Assembly: GCF_031880315.1 (NCBI RefSeq)
Contig: NZ_CP134771.1
Coordinates: forward strand, 2,972,001-3,036,000
DNA: 64,000 bases
Direction of reading: 5' to 3'
Source of the DNA: Pseudomonas baltica
Lineage (GTDB): Bacteria > Pseudomonadota > Gammaproteobacteria > Pseudomonadales > Pseudomonadaceae
The position numbers and the translations under genes were made by a program. Shown one piece after another: positions 21,545 through 29,580 of the stretch. The notes beneath the pieces are model-generated. The model was not told the origin of the DNA. It saw only the letters and a list, made by a program, of their open reading frames with translations, and did not search any database. The number at the start of each line of letters is the position of its first letter. The stretch's first letter is position 1.

Positions 21545-21739
21545 GGAGTGGTCTCCTTTTGGCGCGGCGAATAGCGCGCCCTCAGCCTGGAGTGTAGACA
21601 AACTCGCTTACAAATCTCTTTCGCAGGCAAACCTGGCGCACCAGTCTTTAACCCGGCGCAAGATTTTTCGAACTCTGGCGCCGCGCCGTGGCCCTACATA
21701 TTACATGGCCACTATCGGCCACGCGTAGGAGCGACCTTT

Positions 21740-22081
21740 ATGTACAAGCAAGCATTGGCAGCATTTTGTGTATTGGCATCCGTGGCCGGCTGCTCGACCA
21801 CCCCGGAAAACCCCGTGGACTTCGTCACCTACCGCAACGAGCCGCTGGTCAAGCAGGTAGAGACTGGCATGACCATGCAGCAAGTGATCGCCATCGGCGG
21901 GTCGCCGTCGACGGTAAAGGATGGCACCGCCACTTCGGCCGCCGGCACCTGCAACAACTATGTGCTTAACCGCGACGGCAAGCAGCAGGCCTATTACGTC
22001 AGCTTCGACGGCACCGGCCATGTCGACAGCAAAGGCTTCATGACCTGCGCCCAGCATGCGACCAACCAGAAAGCCATGTAA
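21740..22081 (+). CDS. osmE: Osmotically inducible lipoprotein OsmE
   Basis: Outer-membrane-type lipoprotein of 113 residues. The lipobox is VAGC at residues 15-18, so the mature protein begins at Cys18 (CSTTPENPVDF). The rest is the SmpA/OmlA-like fold (VETGMTMQQVIAIGGSPST is the family signature) with two further cysteines. In enteric bacteria osmE is induced by osmotic stress and SigmaS. GTAGGAGCGACC precedes the ATG. It sits beside psiF and the ferritin-like gene in a stress cluster. Confidence 0.92.
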   Translation: MYKQALAAFCVLASVAGCSTTPENPVDFVTYRNEPLVKQVETGMTMQQVIAIGGSPSTVKDGTATSAAGTCNNYVLNRDGKQQAYYVSFDGTGHVDSKGFMTCAQHATNQKAM

Positions 22082-22257
22082 CACGCCCTCCCGCGCTGGC
22101 GCGCCGCGTTGAAGTTGCCGTTGGATGCACTCGGTAAAACTTTCGCCGCGCCAGCCACTCACACCTTAAGCATCGACCACACCCGGCGCCTGCACCATGG
22201 CGCGTAGAGAGTGTGGCGCTCACCGTGATCCGACCGTATCCAGCCTGGAGAGAGATA

Positions 22258-22791
22258 ATGACCATTAATCTGCAACTCACCGACAAGAACACCCTGCGTG
22301 AACGCGCGCGCGTGAATGTCGACAAAGGCGCCGTGACTGAAGGCTATAGCGGCGACCGCGAAGAAATCATCCGCTTGCTCAACGAGTCGCTGGCCACCGA
22401 GCTGGTCTGCGTGCTGCGCTACAAGCGTCACTACTTCATGGCCAACGGCCTGAAATCCAGCATCGCTGCCGACGAATTCCTCGAGCACGCGCAGCAGGAA
22501 TCCGAACATGCCGACAAGCTGGCCGAGCGCATCGTGCAGCTGGGCGGCGAGCCGGAATTCAACCCTGACCTGATCAGCGGCCTGTCCCACGCGCAATATG
22601 TGGCAGGCAGCACGCTTAAAGAGATGGTTTACGAAGACTTGGTGGCCGAGCGCATCGCCGTCGACAGCTACCGCGAAATCATCCAGTACATCGGCGAGAA
22701 AGACCCGACCACTCGCCGCATCTTCGAAGACATCCTGGCTCAGGAAGAAGAGCACGCTGATGACATGGCGGATATCTACAACAGCCTGTGA
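22258..22791 (+). CDS. Ferritin-like / bacterioferritin-family protein
   Basis: A 177-residue four-helix di-iron protein. Helix motifs with metal ligands are visible: LLNESLATELVCVLRY, EFLEHAQQESEHADKLAERI (E-x-x-H), DLVAERIAVDSYREII and ILAQEEEHADDMADI (E-x-x-H). It probably stores iron or detoxifies peroxide in the cytoplasm. The start at 22258 is preceded by GGAGAGAGAT; a longer reading from 22213 was rejected. From memory, P. aeruginosa has an orthologue annotated as probable bacterioferritin at the equivalent place near osmE. A strong terminator follows. Confidence 0.9.
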   Translation: MTINLQLTDKNTLRERARVNVDKGAVTEGYSGDREEIIRLLNESLATELVCVLRYKRHYFMANGLKSSIAADEFLEHAQQESEHADKLAERIVQLGGEPEFNPDLISGLSHAQYVAGSTLKEMVYEDLVAERIAVDSYREIIQYIGEKDPTTRRIFEDILAQEEEHADDMADIYNSL

Positions 22792-22802
22792 TGTCAGGGG
22801 CG

Positions 22803-22833
22803 AAAAAAACCAGGCGAGTGCCTGGTTTTTTTG
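22803..22833 (+). terminator. Rho-independent terminator after the ferritin-like gene
   Basis: Seven-base stem ACCAGGC-GAGT-GCCTGGT followed by seven T residues, 15 bp after the stop; the A-run on the other side would let it work in both directions. Confidence 0.93.
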
Positions 22834-22925
22834 TGCCTGCCCGGTCGCACCGCCCCTGTAGAACCGAGCTCTGACCGGGACTGACGCGACGCGGTGCAAC
22901 TGGAGGCATGCGTCGACGCCAAGGA

Positions 22926-22954
22926 CGCCTTCGCGGGCAGAAGCCCGCTCGCAC
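22926..22954. repeat. Single REP element
   Basis: GCCTTCGCGGGCAGAAGCCC followed by GCTCGCAC: an unpaired REP half between the ferritin-like gene and convergent asmA. Confidence 0.6.
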
Positions 22955-22976
22955 ATCGGCAATGCGCCCAGACTAC

Positions 22977-25052
22977 TCAGTTGGACGACACCGTCTTTGG
23001 CGCCTTGCCGTCACGCATCTGCTGCAGCAGCGGCGTGCACTGATTGGGCTCGTTACCGCCACTCGGCGCTACCAAGGCCAGCAGCCCTGCCGCCGGCCCT
23101 GCCACCGCGCCCAGCGCAATCATCCCGGCGCCACGCAGCAACAGCGGCACGGCCTGCACGCCCGCTCCCGGCTTGGCGAACGGCCCGCGCACATACAGCG
23201 GCGAGCGCAGCGACAGCAAGCGGAAGCCTTTGGATTCCGGGCTGATCTTCATGTCCAGTTGCTCGCTCTTGAAGTTGGCGGTGCCATCGATATAGATGAT
23301 CGCGTTCTCGGTATCGAACACGAACAGGTTGGGCTTGGCCAGGCCGTCCTTGATGCCCAGGTCGGCGGCGGCGCAGTTGATCTTCACTTCTTTGTCGCCG
23401 AAAATCTTGCCGACCACGAAATTACCGACATTGAGGCCGGCGATTTCCATCAGGTCGCGGCTGATGGTGCCGTCGTTGATCAACATCTTCAGATTGCCGT
23501 TGGCGCTGCCCAGCAATGCGGCCACCGAGTTGCCGGTACCGGCGATATCAGCGTCACCGTTTAGCTCGCCGAAACTGGTCTGCATCGGCGCGAACGAAGG
23601 CGCCAATTGCTTGAGCTTGAAGCCGCGCGCGGTGACCTTGGCGTGACCTTGCAGCGGCGTGGTGCGGCCGTTGAGATCGATCTGGGCGTCCAGCTTGCCG
23701 CCCGCCACGCCAAAGCGCAGCGGCTCGAGGCGGATCTGGCCGTTGTCGAGAATCACATGGGTATAAAGATCGGTGAACGGCAGCTTCTCGCTGTGCACGA
23801 TGCGCTTGCCAGTGAACTCGACATCGGCATCCATGGCCGCCCAGCGATCGGTCTTGAATTGCTCGACCGGCAACACTTTGTCCGTCGGTTGCTTGCTGGC
23901 GCCGCCCCGAGCTTTCTGCTCGGCGTTGGAGTCGGCACCGATCAGCGGTGCGAGGTCGGCGAACAGCAGTTGATTGGAGACCAGCGCGCCGCTCAGTCTC
24001 GGCCGTGGCTGGCTGGCGACGAAGCCCAGATCACCGTGAATATCGCTATCGCCGATCTTGCCGTTGAAGCCTTCGTACTTGAACGATGCCCCGCCCGCCT
24101 CGTGCAGCTTGGCGATCAGGTGTCCGTCGGTGGAGTAAGGCGGCGAATCCGGCAGTGTCACGCCGGTCAGTGGATAAAGGTTGCCCAGGCTGCTGCCGGC
24201 CAGACGCAGGCGCAGGTCCAGGGCGCCGAGGTTGCGCGGGTCGGTCAGAGTACCAACCACGCCGATCCGGGTTTGGTCGACCTTCAGATCCATCTGCACC
24301 GGGAACGGCTGGGCGGCATCCTGCAACGCCAGCAAACCGCCGATTTTGCCCGTGGCATCCAGTGCCTGGCCTTTGTAGCGGCCTCCCACCTTGAGCCCGA
24401 ACGCATAGTCCTGAGCGCTGCCGCCCTGATCGCTGACCTTCTTGGCCGCGCCGTTGCCGGCAATTTCGCTGTAGGGAATCGGCTTGCCGAGTGGATCGAT
24501 CACGACGTCGATCTGCGCATTGAGCGTGGCGTCGTTATAGGTGACATGACCTTTGTCGAAACCAATGGCGCCGATGTCGATCACCCAACTGGAGGGCTCG
24601 GCATTGGGATCCTTGGGGTCGAACTGGAAGGTCCAGTTGGCGCGACCATCGGCCAGCCGCTGCAGATCCGCACTAGGTTCGGTCAGGTCGATACGCGGAA
24701 TGACCACGCGCTCGGCCAGCAGCGGCAAGGGCGCCAGGCGAAACTCGATACGCTTGAGGCCGGCCATTTGCGGGTTTTTTGACCAGTCGGGGTTGCCCAA
24801 GGTGATGTCCTCGGCCACGAAGTGCGGCCACGGCACCCACGCACGCCAGCCGCCCTCTTCGGGCTCGCGCTGCCACACCACCGCCAGATTGCCATTGATG
24901 GCGAACGGTCGATGCAGGGCTGCCGAGACCTTTTCGTTGATGGTCGGCTTGAGCCGGTTCCAATCGAAGGTGGCAATGACCACCGCGATAATGACCAGCA
25001 GTACCGCGAGGGTGGCTAGCGTCCAGCTGATGATTTTTCCTGTGCGCGACAT
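22977..25052 (-). CDS. AsmA family protein
   Basis: A 691-residue envelope protein with one N-terminal membrane anchor (WTLATLAVLLVIIAVVIAT, residues 10-28) and a large periplasmic region. The start FDWNRLKPTINEKVSAAL and the C-terminal AsmA_2-like part (NGNLKMLINDGTISRDLMEIAGLNV) mark the AsmA/YhdP-type family, now linked to phospholipid transport between membranes and outer-membrane integrity. It is longer than E. coli AsmA (about 617). It stands alone; a 332-bp divergent gap lies upstream. Confidence 0.88.
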   Translation of the reverse strand: MSRTGKIISWTLATLAVLLVIIAVVIATFDWNRLKPTINEKVSAALHRPFAINGNLAVVWQREPEEGGWRAWVPWPHFVAEDITLGNPDWSKNPQMAGLKRIEFRLAPLPLLAERVVIPRIDLTEPSADLQRLADGRANWTFQFDPKDPNAEPSSWVIDIGAIGFDKGHVTYNDATLNAQIDVVIDPLGKPIPYSEIAGNGAAKKVSDQGGSAQDYAFGLKVGGRYKGQALDATGKIGGLLALQDAAQPFPVQMDLKVDQTRIGVVGTLTDPRNLGALDLRLRLAGSSLGNLYPLTGVTLPDSPPYSTDGHLIAKLHEAGGASFKYEGFNGKIGDSDIHGDLGFVASQPRPRLSGALVSNQLLFADLAPLIGADSNAEQKARGGASKQPTDKVLPVEQFKTDRWAAMDADVEFTGKRIVHSEKLPFTDLYTHVILDNGQIRLEPLRFGVAGGKLDAQIDLNGRTTPLQGHAKVTARGFKLKQLAPSFAPMQTSFGELNGDADIAGTGNSVAALLGSANGNLKMLINDGTISRDLMEIAGLNVGNFVVGKIFGDKEVKINCAAADLGIKDGLAKPNLFVFDTENAIIYIDGTANFKSEQLDMKISPESKGFRLLSLRSPLYVRGPFAKPGAGVQAVPLLLRGAGMIALGAVAGPAAGLLALVAPSGGNEPNQCTPLLQQMRDGKAPKTVSSN

Positions 25053-25384
25053 TGCGGCTTTCTCCTGATGACAGCGGCCTACTCAGGTGTGAGCGCGCTC
25101 TAGCTATATAGGCTGTGACTGATAAATGACCCATGGGTTTCGATTTTCGCAGCCGGTATCGAATGTTCCGATGTATCAACGCGCTCGATGATGAGGCGTT
25201 CGGCGTCGGAAAATCCCCGAAGCAGGGCGTTTTCAATCGGCTGGAACCCTTGATTGGCGTGCCCTGCAGCAAACAATCAATTTGGTTGATTGTTACCATT
25301 GCTGTTATGAACTTTTATATCAAATTCTCGGGAGTAGTATTGGCTCCGTAGACAACTTAACGCCCTTCCCCGGAGCAACCCATC
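25053..25384. promoter_or_regulatory. Divergent intergenic region between asmA and the repeat-protein gene
   Basis: 332 bp with no gene that I can support. It must hold promoters for both flanking genes. The part near the repeat-protein gene is AT-rich (GAACTTTTATATCAAATTCT) and includes a perfect inverted repeat at 25272-25294, listed separately. Confidence 0.5.
25272..25294. promoter_or_regulatory. Perfect 9-bp inverted repeat, candidate operator
   Basis: AACAATCAA-TTTGG-TTGATTGTT, arms identical, 91 bp before the ATG of the repeat-protein gene. The dyad form and 14-bp centre-to-centre spacing suit a dimeric regulator; no T-tract follows that would make it a terminator. Confidence 0.45.
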
Positions 25385-25885
25385 ATGAAACGCCAAATGC
25401 TGCTTACCCTGACCCTCTCGATTCTGGCTGCAAACGCTTTTGCTGCACCGGTCACTCATCAAGACCTGTCGAGCCAGATGAAAACCAGCGCTGCCTCGAT
25501 TTCGCACACTTACACCATTGCGCAGGACGGTGCTGATCGTTCGCTGAACACCGTTGCTCAAGACGGCGCTGATCGCCAGCTGAACTCGGTCGCTCAAGAC
25601 GGTGCTGATCGTCAGCTGAACTCGGTCGCTCAAGACGGCGCTGATCGCCAGCTGAACTCGGTCGCTCAAGACGGTGCTGATCGTCAGCTGAACTCGGTCG
25701 CTCAAGACGGTGCTGATCGCCAGCTGAACTCGGTCGCTCAAGACGGTGCTGATCGCCAGCTGAACTCGGTCGCTCAAGACGGTGCTGATCGCCAGCTGAA
25801 CTCGGTCGCTCAAGACGGTGCTGATCGCCAGCTGAACTCGGTCGCTCAAGACGGTGCCGAGCGTAACCTGACTCAAGTGAGCTAA
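25385..25885 (+). CDS. Secreted protein of ten 12-residue VAQDGADRQLNS repeats
   Basis: A 166-residue protein with signal peptide (LLTLTLSILAANAFA, cleavage near AFA-AP), a 24-residue linker, then ten tandem 12-mers at residues 45-164. Eight are exactly VAQDGADRQLNS; the first (IAQDGADRSLNT) and last (VAQDGAERNLTQ) differ. The mature chain has almost no hydrophobic core and no cysteine, so it is probably extended or a regular repeat fiber or solenoid. Similar small repeat proteins occur in Pseudomonas and are sometimes labelled phage infection protein, but I know of no demonstrated function. A ribosome-binding site CCGGAG lies upstream and a strong terminator follows, so it is a free-standing gene. 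Confidence 0.85.
   Translation: MKRQMLLTLTLSILAANAFAAPVTHQDLSSQMKTSAASISHTYTIAQDGADRSLNTVAQDGADRQLNSVAQDGADRQLNSVAQDGADRQLNSVAQDGADRQLNSVAQDGADRQLNSVAQDGADRQLNSVAQDGADRQLNSVAQDGADRQLNSVAQDGAERNLTQVS
25517..25876 (+). repeat. 36-bp tandem coding repeat (10 units)
   Basis: Ten 36-bp units; most read GCTCAAGACGG(T/C)GCTGATCG(T/C)CAGCTGAACTCGGTC-like with two alternating synonymous sites, so neighbouring units are nearly identical at DNA level and prone to copy-number change by slippage or recombination. Confidence 0.95.
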
Positions 25886-25899
25886 GTTTGACTGCCCCG

Positions 25900-25935
25900 A
25901 AAAAAGCCCGGCAAACCCACCGGGCTTTTGTTTTG
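25900..25935 (+). terminator. Rho-independent terminator after the repeat-protein gene
   Basis: AAAAGCCCGG-CAAACCCA-CCGGGCTTTT followed by GTTTTG, 14 bp after the stop; the long A/T flanks make it a strong intrinsic terminator. Confidence 0.92.
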
Positions 25936-26051
25936 TCCGCAAAACGTCGCTAACTGAACACCATCCCGCGCCATTCCCGCATCTCAGGTTCGCCCCCCTT
26001 CCAGTGATTTGCTAAAGTGCAAGGCTGCCCTCCCAGAAAGCCAGCCAGCCC

Positions 26052-26678
26052 ATGCTCCCGCGCGCCGAACAGAAATTGCAGACCCGACAGGCCCTTCTGG
26101 AAGCCGCACGGCAACTGATGGCGTCCGGCCGAGGTTTCGGCAGCATCAGCCTGCGCGAAGTGAGCAAGGCGGCGGGTATCGTCCCCACTGGCTTCTATCG
26201 GCATTTCGAAGACATGGACCACCTCGGCCTCGCCCTGGTCAGCGAAGTGGGCGAAACCTTTCGCGCCACCATCCGCCTGGTGCGGCATAACGAACTGATC
26301 CTTGGCGGCATTACCGACGCCTCGGTGCGCATCTTTCTTGATGCCGTGGCTGCCAACCGCCCGCAATTCCTGTTTCTCGCCCGTGAGCAATACGGTGGCT
26401 CGCTCCCCGTGCGTCAGGCCCTGACGACCCTGCGCAACGGCATCAGCTCGGACCTCGCCGCGGACCTCGGACAGATGCCACGCTGGCAGCATCTGGATGC
26501 CGCCTCGTTGTCGGTAATGGCCGACTTGGTGGTCAAATCGGTATTCGCCACCCTGCCCGAGCTGATCGATCCGCCGCCGCACCCATTGCCCGCGTATCTG
26601 TCACCTGAAGCCAAGATCATCCAGCAGCTACGCTTCATCTTCGTCGGCGCCCGCCACTGGCAGGGGTTAGGCAGCTGA
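26052..26678 (+). CDS. desT: TetR-family regulator of unsaturated fatty acid metabolism (DesT/FabR-like)
   Basis: A 208-residue TetR repressor. The DNA-binding domain is at residues 8-60 (ISLREVSKAAGIVPTGFYRHF is the HTH). The whole sequence resembles P. aeruginosa DesT as I remember it (MLPRAEQK start, FLFLAREQYGGSLPVRQA), which senses the acyl-CoA saturated/unsaturated ratio and controls the desCB desaturase. In P. aeruginosa desT is divergent from desCB; here the upstream neighbour is the repeat-protein gene and no desaturase is in the window, so its targets must lie elsewhere. The neighbouring ureE is shared with P. aeruginosa. Confidence 0.82.
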   Translation: MLPRAEQKLQTRQALLEAARQLMASGRGFGSISLREVSKAAGIVPTGFYRHFEDMDHLGLALVSEVGETFRATIRLVRHNELILGGITDASVRIFLDAVAANRPQFLFLAREQYGGSLPVRQALTTLRNGISSDLAADLGQMPRWQHLDAASLSVMADLVVKSVFATLPELIDPPPHPLPAYLSPEAKIIQQLRFIFVGARHWQGLGS

Positions 26679-26800
26679 ATGGGCCGTAACGCACCAAAAA
26701 CGAACACAACTATGGCCCAGGCCCCAAATCGGAACACCTGAGCGCCCTTAATTCACGCGCATGGCGCGGCTTTTCTAGCATTTTCGAGCTAGCCTTCGAT

Positions 26801-26816
26801 TGGCAAGACACTTGCT
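26801..26816 (+). promoter_or_regulatory. Sigma-54 (-24/-12) promoter of ureEFG
   Basis: TGGCAAGACACTTGCT fits TGGCAC-N5-TTGC with one mismatch and GG/GC exactly 10 bases apart, ending 36 bp before the ureE ATG. A GCACCAAAAACG half-site lies near 26691, resembling part of an NtrC operator. Confidence 0.72.
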
Positions 26817-26852
26817 CTGTCATAGCCACCGCAATTAGCTGGAAGCCTTTGA

Positions 26853-27353
26853 ATGTTGGTTATCCACCGCAGAATCGAAAAAAAACCTGACTGGTCGGCT
26901 GAAATTCACCTGAATTTCGAGGCCCGCAGCAAAAGTCGCCTGCGCTGTTTTAGTGCCGACGGCGAGGATGTCGGGTTGTTCCTCGAACGCGGCCAACCAC
27001 CGCTCTACGACGGCGAATGCCTGGAGGCAGAAGACGGCCGCGTGGTCCGAGTGGTGGCCCGCCCCGAGCAATTGCTGCACGTGACCTGCGCCAACGCCTT
27101 CGAACTGACCCGCGCCGCCTACCATCTGGGCAATCGCCACGTTGCCCTGCAGGTAGGCGACGGCTGGCTGCGCCTGCTCGACGATTACGTACTCAAGGCC
27201 ATGCTCGAACAGCTCGGCGCCACCACCATCGCCCTGGAGGCACCGTTCCAACCGGAGCACGGTGCCTACGGCGGCGGCCATCATCACTCACGTCATGGCG
27301 ATGAAGACTTCAACTACGCGCCCAAGCTGCATCAGTTCGGCGTGCGTAAATGA
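26853..27353 (+). CDS. ureE: Urease accessory protein UreE (nickel chaperone)
   Basis: UreE binds Ni2+ and delivers it to the UreDFG-urease complex. The 166-residue protein has the N-terminal peptide-binding-like domain and the metal-binding C-terminal domain (LLHVTCANAFELTRAAYHLGNRH in two parts around residues 70-92, with the nickel His). It ends in a modest His-rich tail (GGGHHHSRHGDED). The stop overlaps ureF by ATGA. Its own sigma-54 promoter lies 36 bp upstream, so these accessory genes can be expressed apart from the distant ureDABC. Confidence 0.96.
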   Translation: MLVIHRRIEKKPDWSAEIHLNFEARSKSRLRCFSADGEDVGLFLERGQPPLYDGECLEAEDGRVVRVVARPEQLLHVTCANAFELTRAAYHLGNRHVALQVGDGWLRLLDDYVLKAMLEQLGATTIALEAPFQPEHGAYGGGHHHSRHGDEDFNYAPKLHQFGVRK

Positions 27354-28024
27354 ATCCGGCCTGGGCCCTGCTGCGGCTGGCCAGTCCGCAATTGCCGATT
27401 GGCGGCTACAGCTATTCCCAAGGGCTGGAAATGGCCGTCGACGATGGCCGGGTGAACAGCCCGCAAGCCGCCGCCCGTTGGATCAGCGATCAATTGCTGC
27501 TCAACCTCGCCCGTTTCGAAGCGCCGCTGCTGCTGGCCCACTGCCAAGCCGCCCTCGATCAGGACTGGGCGCAGTTGCGGGTGCTCTGCGAACAACACCG
27601 CGCCAGCCGCGAAACCCGCGAGTTGCAGCTCGAAAGCCGGCAGATGGGCTATTCGCTCAAGCAATTGCTGCTCGGCCTTGCAGAGCTGGACAACCCTGCG
27701 CGCGAATTCCTGCAGGCCACCGACGAGCCACATCTGGCCCTCGGCTGGGCACTGGCTGCCCGCGCCTGGCAGATCGAACCGGCCGATGCCCTCGCCGCCT
27801 GGTTGTGGAGCTGGCTGGAAAACCAGCTGGCCGTGCTGATGAAAACCCTGCCGCTCGGCCAACAGGCCGCGCAGCGATTGACCAGCGAATTACAGCCCCA
27901 CCTGCAGCGCGCCCAGCAGCTGGCCACCACCCTTGACCCTCAACACTATGGCAGCGCCGCGTTTGGCCTGTCCCTGGCGAGCATGGCCCATGAACGCCAA
28001 TACAGCCGCCTGTTCCGTTCCTAG
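27350..28024 (+). CDS. ureF: Urease accessory protein UreF
   Basis: All-helical 224-residue protein that bridges UreD and UreG in the urease activation complex. Conserved blocks [20 protein letters not shown] at the N-terminus and [12 protein letters not shown] C-terminal EFNIEL-type region replaced by [26 protein letters not shown]. Coupled to ureE by a 4-bp overlap; ureG starts 10 bp after its stop. Confidence 0.95.
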   Translation: MNPAWALLRLASPQLPIGGYSYSQGLEMAVDDGRVNSPQAAARWISDQLLLNLARFEAPLLLAHCQAALDQDWAQLRVLCEQHRASRETRELQLESRQMGYSLKQLLLGLAELDNPAREFLQATDEPHLALGWALAARAWQIEPADALAAWLWSWLENQLAVLMKTLPLGQQAAQRLTSELQPHLQRAQQLATTLDPQHYGSAAFGLSLASMAHERQYSRLFRS

Positions 28025-28034
28025 GAGAATATCG

Positions 28035-28649
28035 ATGAACTCTCAGCCTCTGCGCGTTGGTATCGGCGGCCCGGTCGGCTCCGGCAAGACCGCCCTCACT
28101 CTGGCCCTGTGCCTGGCCCTGCGCGAGCGGTACAACCTGGCCGTGGTCACCAACGACATCTATACCCGTGAAGATGCGGATTTCCTGGTGCGCAACGAGG
28201 CCCTGGCGCCGGAGCGCATCATCGGCGTCGAAACCGGCGGCTGCCCGCACACCGCGATTCGCGAAGATGCGTCCATCAACCTCGAGGCGGTGGACCAACT
28301 CAATCGGCGCTTCCCCGGCCTGGACCTGATCCTGGTGGAATCCGGCGGCGACAACCTGTCGGCGACCTTCAGCCCGGAACTGTCGGACCTGACCATCTAT
28401 GTGATCGACGTGTCGGCGGGCGACAAGCTGCCGCGCAAAGGCGGCCCGGGTATCTGCAAATCCGATCTGCTGGTGATCAACAAGATCGACCTGGCGCCAC
28501 TGGTCGGTGCCTCGCTGGAAATGATGGATAGCGATACCAAACGCATGCGCGGTGAAAAACCTTTCGTCTTCAGCAACCAGAAAACCGGCCAGGGCCTGGA
28601 GACCATCATCGCCTTCATCGAACGCCAGGGGCTGCTGAGCGCCGCTTAA
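28035..28649 (+). CDS. ureG: Urease accessory GTPase UreG
   Basis: SIMIBI GTPase of 204 residues whose GTP hydrolysis drives nickel insertion. P-loop GGPVGSGKT is at residues 10-18; the metal-binding CPH motif ([12 protein letters not shown]) and the guanine-specificity motif NKIDL are present. The start at 28035 has TAGGAGAATATCG upstream and gives the conserved [15 protein letters not shown]; an in-frame ATG 102 bp earlier lies inside ureF and was rejected. Confidence 0.97.
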   Translation: MNSQPLRVGIGGPVGSGKTALTLALCLALRERYNLAVVTNDIYTREDADFLVRNEALAPERIIGVETGGCPHTAIREDASINLEAVDQLNRRFPGLDLILVESGGDNLSATFSPELSDLTIYVIDVSAGDKLPRKGGPGICKSDLLVINKIDLAPLVGASLEMMDSDTKRMRGEKPFVFSNQKTGQGLETIIAFIERQGLLSAA

Positions 28650-28680
28650 GTATTCGGTGATCCCTGCGCCGCCACACGCG

Positions 28681-28741
28681 CGGCCCTCCCACAGAGCATG
28701 CGTAAAGCTGTGGGAGCACGCGTCGCAAGCGAACGGGCCCG
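28681..28741. repeat. REP-related palindrome
   Basis: Degenerate inverted pair CGGCCCTCCCACAGAGC and GCTGTGGGAGCACGCGTCGC between ureG and hupE. Confidence 0.55.
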
Positions 28742-28782
28742 CCCCAACACCGCAAATCAAAGCTCATCAAGGAAGCCCGAAC

Positions 28783-29352
28783 ATGAACCTGAAAAAAGTC
28801 CTGGCCGCTGTGGCCCTACTCCTGGCCCCCGCCGCCGCCTTCGCCCACCCCGGCCACGGCACTGGCCTGATCGCCGGCATCGCCCACCCGCTGACCGGTA
28901 TGGACCACCTGCTGGCGATGATTGCCGTCGGCCTTTGGGCTGCACAACAACAAGGCGCGGCACGCTGGGCACTGCCCTGCACCTTCGTCGGTACCATGCT
29001 GATCGGCGGCGTGCTGGGTTTCGAAGGGCTGCAACTGCCGGCACTGGAAAGCGGCATCGCCGCCTCGGTGCTGGCGCTGGGCCTGGCTGTGGCGCTGGCA
29101 GTGCGTCCCCCCTTGGTGCTGGCTGTGACGGCGACCGCACTGTTCGCCCTGTTCCACGGCGTTGCCCACGGCCTTGAACTGCCCGAAATGTCCAGCCCTT
29201 GGACCTACGCGGTGGGCTTCGTGGCCGCTACCGCCGTGCTGCATGCCGCCGGATACGGCCTGGTGCGCGTATTGCCGCAAGCCGCCGCGCCGCTGGTGCG
29301 CGTACTGGGCGCACTGTCGGCGCTGGCCGGGGTGTGGCTGCTGGCTGCCTGA
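28783..29352 (+). CDS. ureJ: HupE/UreJ family nickel/cobalt permease
   Basis: A 189-residue membrane protein with a signal-like first segment (VLAAVALLLAPAAAFA) followed by HPGHGTG, and the HupE signature HPLTGMDHLLAMIAVGLWA with the conserved His and Asp needed for nickel transport. Five more hydrophobic stretches follow. Placement after ureG indicates that it supplies nickel to urease. RBS AAGGAAGCCCGAAC precedes the ATG; an upstream in-frame start lies in a REP-like sequence and was rejected. Confidence 0.9.
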   Translation: MNLKKVLAAVALLLAPAAAFAHPGHGTGLIAGIAHPLTGMDHLLAMIAVGLWAAQQQGAARWALPCTFVGTMLIGGVLGFEGLQLPALESGIAASVLALGLAVALAVRPPLVLAVTATALFALFHGVAHGLELPEMSSPWTYAVGFVAATAVLHAAGYGLVRVLPQAAAPLVRVLGALSALAGVWLLAA

Positions 29353-29356
29353 TCCC

Positions 29357-29483
29357 TCTACGGGAGCGGCTCTGCCCGTGAAGCTTCAAAGGCTTCGCGG
29401 GCAAGCCGTGCTTCCACCGGTGGACGACTCAGGACCAGACGACTGTGCGGGAGGGAGGTTGCGCGTTCGGCGGCGAAAGGGCC
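29357..29483. repeat. Compound REP cluster
   Basis: Three REP halves in a row: ACGGGAGCGGCTCTGCCCG, GGCTTCGCGGGCAAGCCGTG and GCGGGAGGGAGGTTGCGCG ending GGCGGCGAAAGGGCC, between ureJ and the epimerase gene. Confidence 0.65.
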
Positions 29484-29580
29484 ATCGGCATCACCGCAAC
29501 TCAACCATCCGTGTACTGCCCCCCCACCCCTGCTACCATATCGCGCATCCATCCCTGCCCGACGCGATGACTTCTAGCCA

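Noticed and set aside
22213..22257. Longer N-terminus for the ferritin-like protein
   Set aside because: The extra 15 codons lack a ribosome-binding site and do not resemble the family; GGAGAGAGAT directly precedes the ATG at 22258.
25517..25876. CRISPR-like regular 36-bp repeats
   Set aside because: Units abut without spacers, encode a regular secreted peptide, and no cas genes are present.
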